DNA of 64,000 nucleotides. Source: Metellina segmentata. Lineage: Eukaryota; Arthropoda; Arachnida; Araneae; Tetragnathidae. The stretch lies in contig OX375879.1 in the NCBI GenBank assembly GCA_947359465.1, positions 92,994,078 through 93,058,077 of the forward strand, in the 5' to 3' direction. Shown here piece after piece: positions 37,029 to 48,036 of this stretch; the stretch's first letter is position 1; each line of letters begins with the position of its first letter. Under the pieces are notes generated by a model. The model did no database searches. It saw only the letters and a program-made list of their open reading frames with translations, and was not told where the DNA came from. The translations under genes were made by a program, and so were the position numbers.

Positions 37029-38812
37029 AGTGGTACGAATAATAGCGTTTTCTGCCAGCTAGTAGTTTCCAGGTTTAAATCCAGCTTAGTAAGCTCATGA
37101 ATAGTGATGATTGCCTCTGCTAAGATCAATGGCATCATACATTATATTCAGGCTTCTTCACAAATAAATATCAGTTCGCCCCGTGTAGTGCCGAAGTACA
37201 AAGAGGTCATTGGTTGGATTTTATAAATAAATAAAAAAAAAGAAGTAGTATGAATTTTAATGTCTTTTAAAGTGCAAAAATTTTCAAATTAGCTCATAAA
37301 TCGTGTGCGAAACACTAGAAAACCTGACAACACGAGTAAGCTGCAGATGTATTTTTAAATTTCTTATTGTTTGAAAAATACAGTTACATTTAACTAGAAT
37401 ATCTACGTTTGCCCAGTAAAGTAAAATTAGACTGAGAGGTATGATAGAGTTTACACAGTGCATAATTTTAAGAGCTCCATGTTTACAATCTTTGACCCAG
37501 TAACTGAACAGACAACGGTAGCCAGTACCATCATAGATGACGAGGTCCTCGTAAAATAAAAATGTGTTTTAAATGCATATTTAACATAGAATACATTTGT
37601 ATCTAAATTTATGGGGAGGTTATTATTAATTTTATAAAAAAAAGCATTATAATTTTTTAGAATTTGAATACAAATTTTGTTTATTCCATAAAAATTAATC
37701 AAAGAATTCGGCATATAATTTTTAAGACTTAAAAATATTCATAAATAACAGATCCTAAAATTTCTGATGCGAATTCTTAAAATTTTGGGGTAAACGTTTA
37801 CATTGAAAATGAACACATGAAAAACTTACCGGTGTATTTCCAAAGTTTCTCTCTGAATTATGCAAAAGACAAAGCAATCTAAAGCTTGAATTCGAATTCT
37901 GGCCAGTTCTATAATATTTTAAAAAGTATATAGAATATCATTTTATCGATAATAGCTTTGCAAAGAAGATTCTGAAAGTTTGTGCTAAGGATTGCATTTT
38001 GCAATTATTTATAAGTTTTGCTCGCATAGCTGAGATAAATGTACAGATATAATTTAAACAAAGACTAAGTAATTCATTTTCAAACATCCACACCATTGGT
38101 TTCAGCTTTCGTATCCTTTTTCCATCGGGTCAAATTAACTCTCTGGTTGCAAAGAAATGATATATTATACAGTGATAAACTAATGAACATTTACCCATGA
38201 TCTTTACATTTAGTTTCGCCTAGGCAGATAAGAAAAATACACGTTCAGTGTTTTTATAATTTATGGACTACGTCAAAATTTGTATTGAGCATGAAATATG
38301 TATTGGCCAAACGTTGTCTTGACAGGTTCGACAAAGTTCAAACGTCACATGGGCGTGGTCATTTCGTACTCAATCGAGAAGCTCATTTAGGGTTACTGAG
38401 TAAAAGGTAATCAACTGTTGAGATAGCCTAGAAAGATCGAAGAGTAATCTAAGACCAGATTACTGCTTAAAGTTTAATTCTAAGTCAAACAGCAAATCAA
38501 ATACTCAATTTTAATAAAACATTTTTATTACAATAATTGGGTAAAATGAGTAAAATCAATCAAATCTGTTTTATTTCAGTAGATAATAACTGATACATGA
38601 GGTTTTATATTTGAAAAATTTGAATGTTTAAAAATACAGATCACACTTACAATATGGTTGAAAAATTTTATCCACCCTTTCTTTGAAAAAAGATTTGAAA
38701 ATCGAAGGGTTCAATAATATATACTACTCGATTCTTCCTTCTCTTTGAAATGACTTCATGTGACTGAATTCAGAACTGTTATTTATCCAGATGAATACAG
38801 ATAGGAAGGTAT
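37029..38812. other. 1.8 kb AT-rich, no gene seen
   Basis: A tRNA-like patch with 'ggtttaaatcc' (one change from a B box) lies near 37071-37081 but no body follows. The rest holds nothing supported. Confidence 0.45.
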
Positions 38813-39027
38813 TATAATTAACGTCGCACTGTAGCAACACAACGGGCTTATGAAATCCGAGATCGATCCCCAAGGGAAAGATCCTAGCCGAGGACAACAT
38901 CACGTAATTTTGATCCACGATCAGATGACAAGGCAACACTTCAGCTGGCATCCAACACTCCAAACTTCCACATCACTGCCCAAGTGAGGATATTTCAGGC
39001 ACCGGTAAATTTAACGAGCACCAGACG
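38813..39027 (-). mobile_element. SINE1 copy lacking the head
   Basis: The reverse-orientation 3' end 'ttaacgtcgcactgtagcaa' is followed by 'gaggacaacatcacgtaatt', 'atcagatgacaaggcaacac' and 'ctccaaacttccacatcac'. It stops just before the head, 16 bp from the Tc1 element that follows. Confidence 0.8.
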
Positions 39028-39113
39028 CCTTTTATATAGATACACTACCCTACAATAATGTACCGGACGCCAGCAGATTTGTATAAAAAATTTGAATTTT
39101 TTTTCTTGGTAAA

Positions 39114-39505
39114 TTGAACACCGACGCCTACATGAGCATTTTGAACAATCAGGTTCTTCCTACGCTCTGGCAATTTTATGGAATGGACGAATGTTACTTC
39201 CAGGACGACAACGCTCTGTGCCATGTTGCAGCCTCTGTCAAGCTGTGGTATCGAGATATGGATGTAAAACGTCTTCCCTGCCCTGCTCAGAGTCCCGACC
39301 TAAACCCCATAGAGCATTTGTGGGACGAGTTAGAGCGACGCTTACGGACCAGGAAACCCCGTCCGAAATCTACAGCTTAACTTGCGACATTCTTGCAACA
39401 GGAATGGACACAAATACCGATAACTGTGTATTAAAACTTGTTGAAAGTATGCCCAGAAGGGTTGTTAGTGCAATTGCAGTACGTTGGGGGCCATCCCCCT
39501 TTTAA
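39114..39505 (+). pseudogene. Tc1 transposase, C-terminal half, broken
   Basis: The frame shows 'VLPTLWQFY', 'ECYFQDDNALCH', with the second catalytic Asp, and 'SPDLNPIEHLWDELERRLR', with the Glu 34 residues later: the DD34E arrangement of Tc1 enzymes. A TAA at 39378-39380 and another about 24 codons on, followed by a shift of frame, break the C-terminal tail; the ending 'ESMPRRVVSAIAVRWGPSPF' is read in another frame (39191-39505). The N-terminal DNA-binding domains are missing. Confidence 0.9.
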
Positions 39506-39563
39506 AGCCTGTATTCTTTCCCTTATACGATAACATCTTGCTGACTGGTCCATTATTGTAGGG

Positions 39564-39890
39564 GCCGACCAACCGGTATAGTGGTTAAGGTGTTAGCCTC
39601 TGGATCGGAAAGTTCCTGGTTCGAATCCGGGCCCGGGAATGGATGTTTGTAAGCGTATGGTGTAGAGGCGGCTGGTGCACCTTAAATCTGCCGTGGCCGA
39701 AAGTCCTCACGTTGGGTTGGTGTGGAAGTTTGGATAGTGGGGTGCCAGCTCAGGTGTTGCTTCGTCATCTGACCGTGGTTCAAAATTACGTGGAGTTGTC
39801 CTTGGATCTTTCCCTGAAGGGACTGATCCCGGACCGACGTCAATAGCCCGTTGCGTTGCTCTAGAACGACGCTAACTAAAATTACCATTA
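39564..39890 (+). mobile_element. SINE1a, full length, nested in the Tc1 terminus
   Basis: The head gccgaccaaccggtatagtg has a perfect B box (ggttcgaatcc, 39620-39630). The body is almost the same as at 12588, and the tail ends 'aaaattaccatta'. Flanking 14-bp duplications, ccattattgtaggg (39550-39563) and ccattattgttggg (39891-39904), are copies of the Tc1 terminal repeat. It was therefore inserted after the Tc1 element. ORFs of 67 and 70 codons across it are artefacts. Confidence 0.95.
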
Positions 39891-39910
39891 CCATTATTGT
39901 TGGGTAGTGT

Positions 39911-40596
39911 ATGTTGTGTAATGACGTCAGTTGCTGCTAACATAGAAAACGAAAATTATATACATATGCAGAATGACTCGACTTTCAGGAATATAAAGAT
40001 GTTTTAAAAAATTACAGGAATATATGGGAATGGAAAGAGGGTAGATAAATAACAGATATTAATACACGCTTTAAAACTTCAATGTGGAGTTAGTGATAAA
40101 GAATATGAGTCACAATATATAACAGAATTCTAAACACACAGACGAACGAAACTTCCTCCGGTCATTCATCCCATAAAGAAACGAGGAACAGACATTTGCT
40201 TACGTACGCTTATGTTTTGTTTCGGAGAAAAAGAAATGAACACTGTGCTGCTCCGGGAACTGCTATTTTCCTTTCTGGTATAATAAACAATTTAATTTTT
40301 TCCACGGGATCGGTCTGCGATGAGGAACAGGATGTCCATTTTTAAAAGCCGTCTCGAAGTTTGACAGCTTGAAGTGTCGAGTGGAGTGACTCATTTGGAC
40401 ACTTCAGACCCCTAATGATCCTCTACAGGAAAAATGGATTTACTGTCGTCTCTTAAAACTGTGACAAGTTTAGAAATATATTCATTATTTTTTGGTGGTG
40501 CAACAGCGTGCTTTTTGAAGGGATGTTTTAAATGAATTCCAAATTTTTCTTTAAAATTATATCGTTTCATTTCTTATAGGTAGACTATTTAGATTC
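39911..40596. other. unassigned stretch before the gap
   Basis: A CRE palindrome TGACGTCA lies at 39922-39929. 40270-40450 is less AT-rich and non-repetitive, with no ORF. Confidence 0.4.
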
Positions 40597-40796
40597 NNNN
40601 NNNNNNNNNNNNNNNNNNNNNNNNNNNNNNNNNNNNNNNNNNNNNNNNNNNNNNNNNNNNNNNNNNNNNNNNNNNNNNNNNNNNNNNNNNNNNNNNNNNN
40701 NNNNNNNNNNNNNNNNNNNNNNNNNNNNNNNNNNNNNNNNNNNNNNNNNNNNNNNNNNNNNNNNNNNNNNNNNNNNNNNNNNNNNNNNNNNNNNNN
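40597..40796. other. assembly gap, 200 N
   Basis: Exactly 200 N, a conventional placeholder, so the true gap size is unknown. Confidence 0.99.
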
Positions 40797-41344
40797 AAAA
40801 CATCTATGTCAATTACAAAATATTTAACTTCAAAAGTTACCGACAGAATTGCAAATTTTGAAAGTATGCGCCTTGGCTTTAAATAAAGTAACTAAATTAA
40901 TTTTGATGTGTTTTATTAAAAATATGAAATACGCATTTAGCCTATAGTTGTGTTTTACGTCTGTTTGATTTTACTGCAGTATTCAAAATATTCGGACAAA
41001 ATGCCGTCAGGACAATTGCAATTGCTTGTGTTTTTTTTTTTTTTTTTTGCAGAACACTGAATATAATTCTGCACCTGGGCTGCTTCGTATACATGCAATA
41101 CAAAAATACCTTGATAAGATGTTTTAATTTTTTTCTCTGGATGTCGTAATATGAACTAGTACAGTGTACAATTGCATTGAATAATATTTACACCTTGTTA
41201 GTGGCTACGGATAATGTAAAACTAAAAACCATCCTTCAGAATTTATTTGCGTCTAACTCCAAACTTTGCCCATAACGTGGGGTAAGTTCGCCCCATGAAA
41301 TGATATTTTTAAAATTGTATCAGTGTTAAGTTTTAACAAATATG
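40797..41344. other. AT-rich stretch with T18 run
   Basis: A homopolymer of 18 T at 41031-41048. Nothing else is supported. Confidence 0.45.
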
Positions 41345-41583
41345 AGCGTTATCATATTAGTAAAAGGTCTAGGTTGATTTTGGGGTTTTATGACGCAAGG
41401 TCCATGCTGCGAAGGACACAAGACATACAGTATCAAGTAATAAACAGACACACACAATGAAAATTTTTCTGAAGAGAGACCTACCCCCCAGGTAGGAATG
41501 TACCTGACAGGAATCGAACTTGCGCCCCCTACAACTCGAAGGTTACTAGCGCAGTAGGCATATCCACTGAGCACGACAGCCCA
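41345..41583 (-). mobile_element. SINE2, near full length
   Basis: Read on the minus strand: a head starting gggctgtcgtgctcagtgga, with A-box-like 'tgctcagtggata' and 'agttcgattcc' (one change from the B-box consensus), then a body unlike SINE1 containing 'ctgtttattacttgatactg' and ending near 'cataaaaccccaaaatcaac'. Related pieces lie at 24566, 47560 and 55250. No target duplication was identified. Confidence 0.7.
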
Positions 41584-42599
41584 TAAAAAAGTTTAGAACC
41601 GCGTGATAAAAATTTGAAATTTAAAAAAAGTATTGGAAAAAAGTACAGTGATTAGTAAACAATGAACGTTGAAGATTTGTGTTCGTACTTGTCCCACTTT
41701 ACCCTTGTCCAATTACCAACAAAATCGATAATTTCTACGACATATATGAATCCAAATGAATAATAAACCCTCTTCTGTCGCGAACTCATAATATTTTAAT
41801 TCCAACTAGACTCCCCACACCCTTTTGATAGTTCGACGAACCGTGGAAAGGGTGGTCCTGAAACAGCACTCGCAGTGACAAACGACTGCAGCAATCACAA
41901 AAGGAATTCCCTGGTCTCGGTATGTCGCCTGCTCGGACGCACAAAATAGGGAAGGGGTGGTGGCAGAAAAAACCCCGAGATTTCATTAGTGGATGTGATA
42001 TCCGTTGAATAAATTATGAACCCCAAACGAACTATTTTTTTCTCTCCTGTTCGGTTCTGTTGGTTTGGGGAAAGAAACTAATCCAATATATCGAGAGATG
42101 GGAACGGAAGAAGAATAAAAAAAATGCCACCCTGAGCAAATTGTCAAATCAATACCCTCGGGGGCCCCGAAAGAAGTAAAGAATAAGAAGTCCCAGTCTA
42201 CTCAAGGTGATGATGATGAGGATGATGATGATTCGGAACAGGGAGGGGTGATTCCTCACTCCTCCCCAATTGGGAGATTAGGAAGAGTGCGAAGAAGAGT
42301 GTAAACGGTTGCACTTAAAAACTAACTTCGGCGAAGTAAAAAGTTTTCACAGACGTCATTAAAAGCGCTTTAGTTAAAGACCGCTGATAGTTTTAACGCT
42401 GTGGACAGGTAATAAATGACGTTGGGCGCAAAGGGGACGTAGATTAGTATAGGAGATGTGAGGAACATTTGATCTCACGAAGACAATACTCAACATGTAA
42501 GAGTTGGAACTTAGATTAGATCCTGACAGAAATAAGAAAGGGATGTTCACCTTAAAGTGGTATACTTGTAGCGTAGAGTAGCATTCATAGTTAGGTAGG
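41584..42599. other. GC-richer unassigned block with GAT repeats
   Basis: 41800-42310 is non-repetitive and has more G and C than its neighbours. A short GATGAT run lies at 42208-42232. No ORF of interest; it could be regulatory or a decayed element. Confidence 0.35.
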
Positions 42600-43665
42600 T
42601 TGTTCTTTAACACCAAACTGGAGCAATGCAACGGGCCATTGGTGACGCTCTGGGATTAATCTCAAAAGCAAAGATGCAAGAACAACGCCTCGTAATTTTG
42701 AACCACGGTCAGTTGACAAGAACAACGCTTCGTAATTTTTAATTACGGTCCGTTTACAAGAAAAACGCCTAGTAATTTTGAATCACGGTCCGTTTACAAG
42801 AAAAACGCCTCGTAATTTTGAACCACGGCCAGTTGACAAGAACAACACCTCGTAATTTTCAATCGCGGTTAGTCGACAAGAACAACGCCTCGAAATTTTG
42901 AACCACGGTTAGCTGACAAGAACAACGCCTCGTAATTTTTAACCACGGTCAGTTGACGAGAACAACGCCTCGTAATTTTGAATCACGGTCAGTTGACAAG
43001 AGAAATGCCTCGTAATTTTGAACCACGGTTAGCTGACAAGAACAACGCCTCGTAATTTTTAATCACGGTCAGTTGACAAGAACAACGCTTCGTAATTTTC
43101 AACCATGGTTAGTTGACAAGAACAACGCCTCGTAATTTTTAATCACGGTCAGTTGACGAGAACAACGCCTCGTAATTTTGAATCACGGTTTAGTTGACGA
43201 GAACAACGCTTCGTAATTTTTAATCACGGTCCGTTGACAAGAAAAACGCCTCGTAATTTTCAACCATGGTCAGTTGACAAGAACAACGCCTCGTAATTTT
43301 GAATCGCGGTTAGTCGACAAGAACAACGCCTCGTAATTTTTAACCACAGTCAGTTGACGAGAACAACGCTTCGTAATTTTGACCCATGGTCAGTTGACGA
43401 GAACAACGCCTCGTAATTTTAAACTGCGGTCAGTTGACAAGAACAACGCCTCGTAATTTTGAATCGCGGTTAGTCGACAAGAGCAACGACTCGAAATTTT
43501 GAACCACGGTTAGCTGACGGGAAAAACGCCTCGTAATTTTGAATAAAGATCAGTTGACAAGAACAACACCTCGTAATTAATCCCGTATGGAAGGATCTGA
43601 GGACAACAGTACGTAATTTAATCACGGCCATTCCGTTACTTTTCCAACTTGTCTACCGGGGCGCT
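42600..43665 (-). mobile_element. SINE1b with internally expanded 40-bp repeat
   Basis: The left end holds the reversed SINE 3' part ('gagcaatgcaacgggccatt', 'gacgctctgggattaatctc'). The right end, 43618-43660, holds a reversed head piece ('ccattccgttacttttccaa'). Between them the segment 'acgcctcgtaattttgaacc' plus 'acggtcagttgacaagaaca' is repeated. This is a SINE whose centre became a minisatellite, with the rest of the body lost. Confidence 0.85.
42681..43575. repeat. 40-bp minisatellite, about 22 copies
   Basis: The unit is exactly 40 bp over most of the array (for example starts at 42681, 42721 and 42761). Each unit equals the SINE1 segment around 'cgtaattttgaaccacggtc'. Variants (aacaac/aaaaac, accacgg/atcacgg/atcgcgg, acaag/acgag) suggest blockwise spread by unequal exchange. 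Confidence 0.95.
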
Positions 43666-43799
43666 TAACATCTCATGAAACACAGGGGCTATCAGAAAGT
43701 AGACTTAAACAAGGTAGACAGTAGCTTCGTTTTGGGTACTGGACACTCAGTTTCAAGACCTTAGATCTTGAAGATATATTTTGTGTATTTGCCCTATAC

Positions 43800-43935
43800 A
43801 TCAATCATTCAACGGTAGACCAGTTGGTAGAGTCACAGATTTCCAACAGGGAGGTTGAAATTTGTTGCTTGATCCGATCGAAGACCGTCGCTTACGTGGG
43901 GGCTGGTGTACGGTATATCTATTTTGGCATTGAAG
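43800..43935 (+). mobile_element. SINE1b head fragment
   Basis: 'gtagaccagttggtagagtc', 'cagggaggttgaaat' and 'gaccgtcgcttacgtggggg' followed by 'ctggtgtacggtatatct' match the 1b head. The body is absent. Confidence 0.7.
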
Positions 43936-44239
43936 TTGCAGGAAAGTGAATTCAAGATAAAATACTCAATATTTATTTAAACACCAGAATTTAAAGACTG
44001 GTGGATAACTTTAAAAACGCAAGATTATTTCTGAACATAATGACTAAAACATAACTGGAATTGAATCTGTAGTATAGACTGGAGTTCAGCCACACAAGGA
44101 CGATGGCTGGAGTTGGAAGCATATTGAGAAAAAAAATGGCGAGCTGCTTTTATTCCCTGTGAAGCGCAGGCGCACGCAGCTGTTGAACGTTAAATTTGCA
44201 AAAAATTAATTTGCTAACGCTTGTAAGCTTCTTCTTCAA

Positions 44240-44375
44240 GACGCCGTCGTCAACTGACCGTGGTTCAAAGTTACGTCGTGTTGTCCTCGGATCCTTCCCT
44301 TAGGGAATTGATCCCGGACCGTCGTCAATAGCCCGTTGTGTTGCTCTAGTGCGAAGGTAATTAAAAATTACCAAA
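44240..44375 (+). mobile_element. SINE1a 3' fragment
   Basis: 'aactgaccgtggttcaaagt', 'tgttgtcctcggatccttcc', 'gatcccggaccgtcgtcaat' and a 'taattaaaaattacc' tail. Little diverged and 5'-truncated. Confidence 0.85.
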
Positions 44376-44464
44376 ATCTCCAGGACGCCGCTTCAGCGAC
44401 GACATTCAGTGAGGTGTGTGCTGTCAGAACGCAACACTATCATGATCACAAATATCCACGCGTT

Positions 44465-44585
44465 GGATGTCAACGTGTGGATGTGTGGAGAGTGAATTCA
44501 CCTCATCATTTGGCCGCGTTTCAAAGTTACGAATTGTTGTCTTCGAATCTACCACTTCGTGATTGACCTCGAACCTTCCGGATCC
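44465..44585 (+). mobile_element. SINE1 central fragment, diverged
   Basis: 'gtggagagtgaattcacc', 'cgtttcaaagttacgaattg' and 'ttgtcttcgaatctaccac' parallel the body. The 89-codon ORF antisense to it (44424-44693) is not a gene. Confidence 0.5.
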
Positions 44586-44680
44586 GTAACTAAATTCAAT
44601 ACCAACATACGCTTCACTAACGTATATGGCCCAGAATTCAGCATGGTAAAAAGTATACGCAAAAGGTAATAAATTTAATA

Positions 44681-45215
44681 AGTCCCGGTGCACACATCCG
44701 GTTTTTCAACGTGCGGCGCCGATGCCGCAACGCAAGTGCGGTCTGAGTTACATTAGATCCAATGGAGTGTGTTTCATGAGTTGATATTAAGTTGAGATAT
44801 AAAAATATAAAATCAAGAGAAAAATCCTTAGTAATTCATTTATAGGCTGCACACATGCCTCCGGCGCCGCTGCGGCGACGCACCTCCAACGTTCATGCAA
44901 TTTACACCGCACTTCCCCACGTTCCGCAGCTCGCTGCATACGCTTCGACGGTCTGAAGTACCTTGTTTTCATAAATAAATGGAACATAAATAAAAATTTA
45001 ATAAATGATTGTATCCAATAACGTCTATATTTTTGTTTCAAAATATATTTTTTTACACCAAGTAAGCGAAATAAACACGTTTTCTTCGTTAGAATATTTA
45101 TCGCAAATGGCGCGAAATGAGTACTTGCGTCATTTCACGGTTATGTGTGCATAGTTGGGCTTTGGTGCCGTAGCGGTGCCGCACGTTGAAAAATCGGATG
45201 TGTGCACCGGGCCTT
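44681..45215. mobile_element. MITE with GC-rich inverted termini
   Basis: The left end agtcccggtgcacacatccg, continuing to 'caacgtgcggc', is mirrored by the right end ('gccgcacgttgaaaaatcgg', then 'tgtgcaccgggcct'), giving about 48-bp inverted repeats with few mismatches. TAA lies next to both ends (44679-44681, 45215-45217), which would fit a PIF/Harbinger-type 3-bp target, but the boundary is ambiguous and hAT is possible. The interior holds a further 'ggcgccgctgcggcgacgca' motif resembling the termini. No ORF. Confidence 0.8.
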
Positions 45216-45217
45216 AA

Positions 45218-46318
45218 TGTAAATTCATATAATATGCTTGATTTGAACGAGGAGCTGCATCATACTGCTAGCACTGCACAGAAAGAGCTCTCGCCGGTCT
45301 AATGAAATTCTTCAGTAGTCTGATTACAAAAGGAAATGAGAAATCTGGAATATAGAAATGCGGGGAGCACAGAAAAGAAAATATAAGCGAAAATAGGTTG
45401 AGTCAAAAAAAATCCTCACCGCCTTTGATCAAGGAAATGGGATGGAATGAAGTGGATGTCCAGAATCCAATTTCGGTAACATGTCTGAGGTGTGCCTTTT
45501 GGCATATGTTTATTGGAAATAACAACTGATACCACTAAAAGAAAAGGAAATGCTATTGCACATATTTTTGTATACTTTTGTTTCGTCTAGCGGTATGAAA
45601 TTCTGTAATGAATACAAGTGTGGATGCTATATTCAAAACACACACACGCAAATGGATTTACATAAGATATGAAATACTTACTACAGTCAATAGATATAAA
45701 TAAGCAATTAAAGAAGTTAAGCGCAGATTCTATACGCGGGTCTCCTATCATTAAATAATCGTCTAGCCTGAAAACTGAAGATACGATACACGTGGTCACC
45801 TGAGTATTCCTAAACCAACTCCAGCTATTCATAAAACTTGTCATCCATTATTTATTTGCAATAAAATTCTTACGACATGTTGATAAAATAATAATAGCTT
45901 TCCTATTAGCAACGGTCGAAATGTTCTCGCGTAATATATATTTTATGTACTAGGCACACATATAAATACTACTTATAAATAGCAGGGAATGTTTGGGATC
46001 TAAAATCCCTTTACATCCGTTTTTTCAACTTGGTGATTTGGAAACGGTATTGACATTCTTGATGCTAATCCCGGATTTAGGATTGTAGGTATAGAACAAA
46101 AATAAGACTCTTTCTCGGTGAAGATTTGTTCATTTGTGTTTTATGGCGCACGATTCAAAAGTGGATTATCTGTGCGCCAGTAAGGAGAGAAAATAAGATT
46201 CAATAATAAAATAACTAAAAGTATTAAATTGACTACCGGACCAATATTGAAATATAATTACGGGGGAAAAAAAAGCACGAAAGCAAGTTAAACACCTTTT
46301 AAAGTATGAAATACGTAT
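45218..46318. other. unassigned stretch
   Basis: No ORF or repeat that I can support. An 85-codon minus-strand ORF (45587-45844) has no motif. Confidence 0.4.
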
Positions 46319-46372
46319 TATATATATATATATATATATATATTTATTTATTTATTTATTTATATATATATA
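46319..46372. repeat. (TA)n and (TTTA)n microsatellite
   Basis: About 24 bp of TA, five TTTA units, then TA again. Confidence 0.95.
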
Positions 46373-47555
46373 ATTTCAAGAACACAAGAATTTCTAAAAA
46401 AATGTAACAAAAGTCTTAAAAAATAATAAAAAATGAAGAAATGTTGGTGGATCAGGGCGTCATCAGGGAGGAGCCTGACCCAAACAACATAAAATGGTGT
46501 TTTCTACATATGAGCAGCATTAGGCTGAAAAAATTGCTCATACACTCCCCCAAACACCACCAAAAATCAAGTAAAACAAAAACAAAATAGTACAGTATAT
46601 AAATAGTAAAATAGTATTAACAAAAACAAAAATAATAAAAACAAAAAGTAGTTTCGGTTTCTGGTTAATGCACCCCGGCTGTTTGGTAGTTTTTTGTTAT
46701 TTTGTGTGTGTTACGTTATTTTGTATATATATACATAATTCAAGAGGATGTGAATAAAATGGTATAAAAAGCAGTAGCGGTAATGTTTCTACGGCTTAAC
46801 TCGTTTCTCGTCGTTACTCGAATATTGACGTCCCTCTTGACTTGTTTCCGAATACACAATCAGGAATACAATTACAGAACTTTGCCAATAAAAATTCTGC
46901 GAATTGATACACGACAGTGGATAGCATCATCGTTAATTAGATTAAATATCAAACGTTACAAAAACGGCTATAGCATACATTTTATGCAGTTTCGGTATGC
47001 ATCATACTAGAGCCATCGGCTAGCGAAAGAAAAATATCAATTGTCTGTCTGTTCCTATGAAAATTATTTTCATAAATAAAAAATAGCATAATTTGATAAA
47101 GTGTGGTTCTATTTTTTTCCATTGTAAATATTAACGTAAAATTATTCAAGTTTATTACTTGATATTTTGATAACTGAAATAAAACATTGATATCACTTAT
47201 TGTATTAAGTTTGAGTGGAGCGTTTTGTTTCTCAATTTCATACGCTGACTTCAATAATAACAGTCTCTAGACGGTTTTGTCTGCTTATTGTCTGCTTCTG
47301 TAAATAATATAAGATAATAAAAATTCATAAAGAGGTGAAGCGTGATGTAGATATATTTTTTCCTTATTAGTTTATCCATTTCTAGTCTCGATATATATCA
47401 TGCCAGAGCACCTGAAATGCTCTTTTTATCATATCAGAGTGGGATGTAAAATAGCTCGTCTGACACATAAATTTATCTCGGCTAGTTGGGTGGACGTGAG
47501 GACCAGATCTTGCCAATCGGCACCAATCAATGTTTTTGCCATGAAAGTAAAATAA
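46373..47555. other. unassigned AT-rich stretch
   Basis: A-rich tracts with 'aaaaacaaaa' at 46570-46650, perhaps a retroelement tail. ORFs (75-90 codons) show nothing recognisable. Confidence 0.4.
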
Positions 47556-47559
47556 CACT

Positions 47560-47690
47560 CGCAACAAAAGATTTTACTGACACATAAGGAGATAAATGCA
47601 TTCAGGGTATTTACAAGAATCGAATCTGTGTCTTTTACAGGGTAGTAAGTAAACCCTCCAAACCACTTTAGTTCGTAGAACACAAGAAGG
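47560..47690 (-). mobile_element. SINE2 fragment, diverged
   Basis: 'gattttactgacacataagg', 'gtatttacaagaatcgaatc' (reversed B box) and a head-like 'gtaagtaaaccctccaaacc' follow the order seen at 41345-41583. Confidence 0.45.
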
Positions 47691-47759
47691 TGAAAATCGT
47701 CTACCTTTCACAAGTTAGTCTGAAGCCCCCAGTTTTTGCTCTGATGTTAGGTAGTAGAA

Positions 47760-47995
47760 TTTACGTTGAGCTATAGCAATACAGAGCTAGAACAAATACA
47801 ACGGACTATTGGTGATCAATCCCGAAGTAAAAGATTCGAAGATAACACCTACTGACTTTGAAATGCGGGCAAATTACGACGTCAACACTTGAGGTGGTAC
47901 CCCTACTTCCACACCATTCCAACGCAATCCAGAAGGGAAACACATCCGACCACAAAACCTCAGAATTTTTAACTCATGGTCACATGACGTTTTGC
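47760..47995 (-). mobile_element. SINE1 fragments, decayed
   Basis: 'caacggactattggtgatca', 'gaagataacacctactgact' and 'acgacgtcaacacttgaggt', then a second weak block 'acaaaacctcagaatttttaac'. Probably two partial copies. Confidence 0.55.
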
Positions 47996-48036
47996 TCGGA
48001 CTAAATTCAAAATATCATCCATTTTTATTTCCGAGT

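Larger units (their letters stand above)
39043..39909 (+). mobile_element. Tc1-type element, deleted, with a nested SINE
   Basis: The left terminus is cactaccctacaataatg after TA (39041-39042), the right terminus its complement ending at 39909 before TA. Without the nested SINE (39564-39890 plus one 14-bp duplication) the element is about 525 bp, so it lost its 5' half. The same terminal repeat bounds the element at 51676-52272, so the two are one family. Confidence 0.9.

Noticed and set aside
40585..40803. ORF across the N block
   Set aside because: It consists almost entirely of undetermined bases.
42681..43575. CRISPR-like array
   Set aside because: The 40-bp units are contiguous with no unique spacers, derive from a SINE, and the genome is animal-like.
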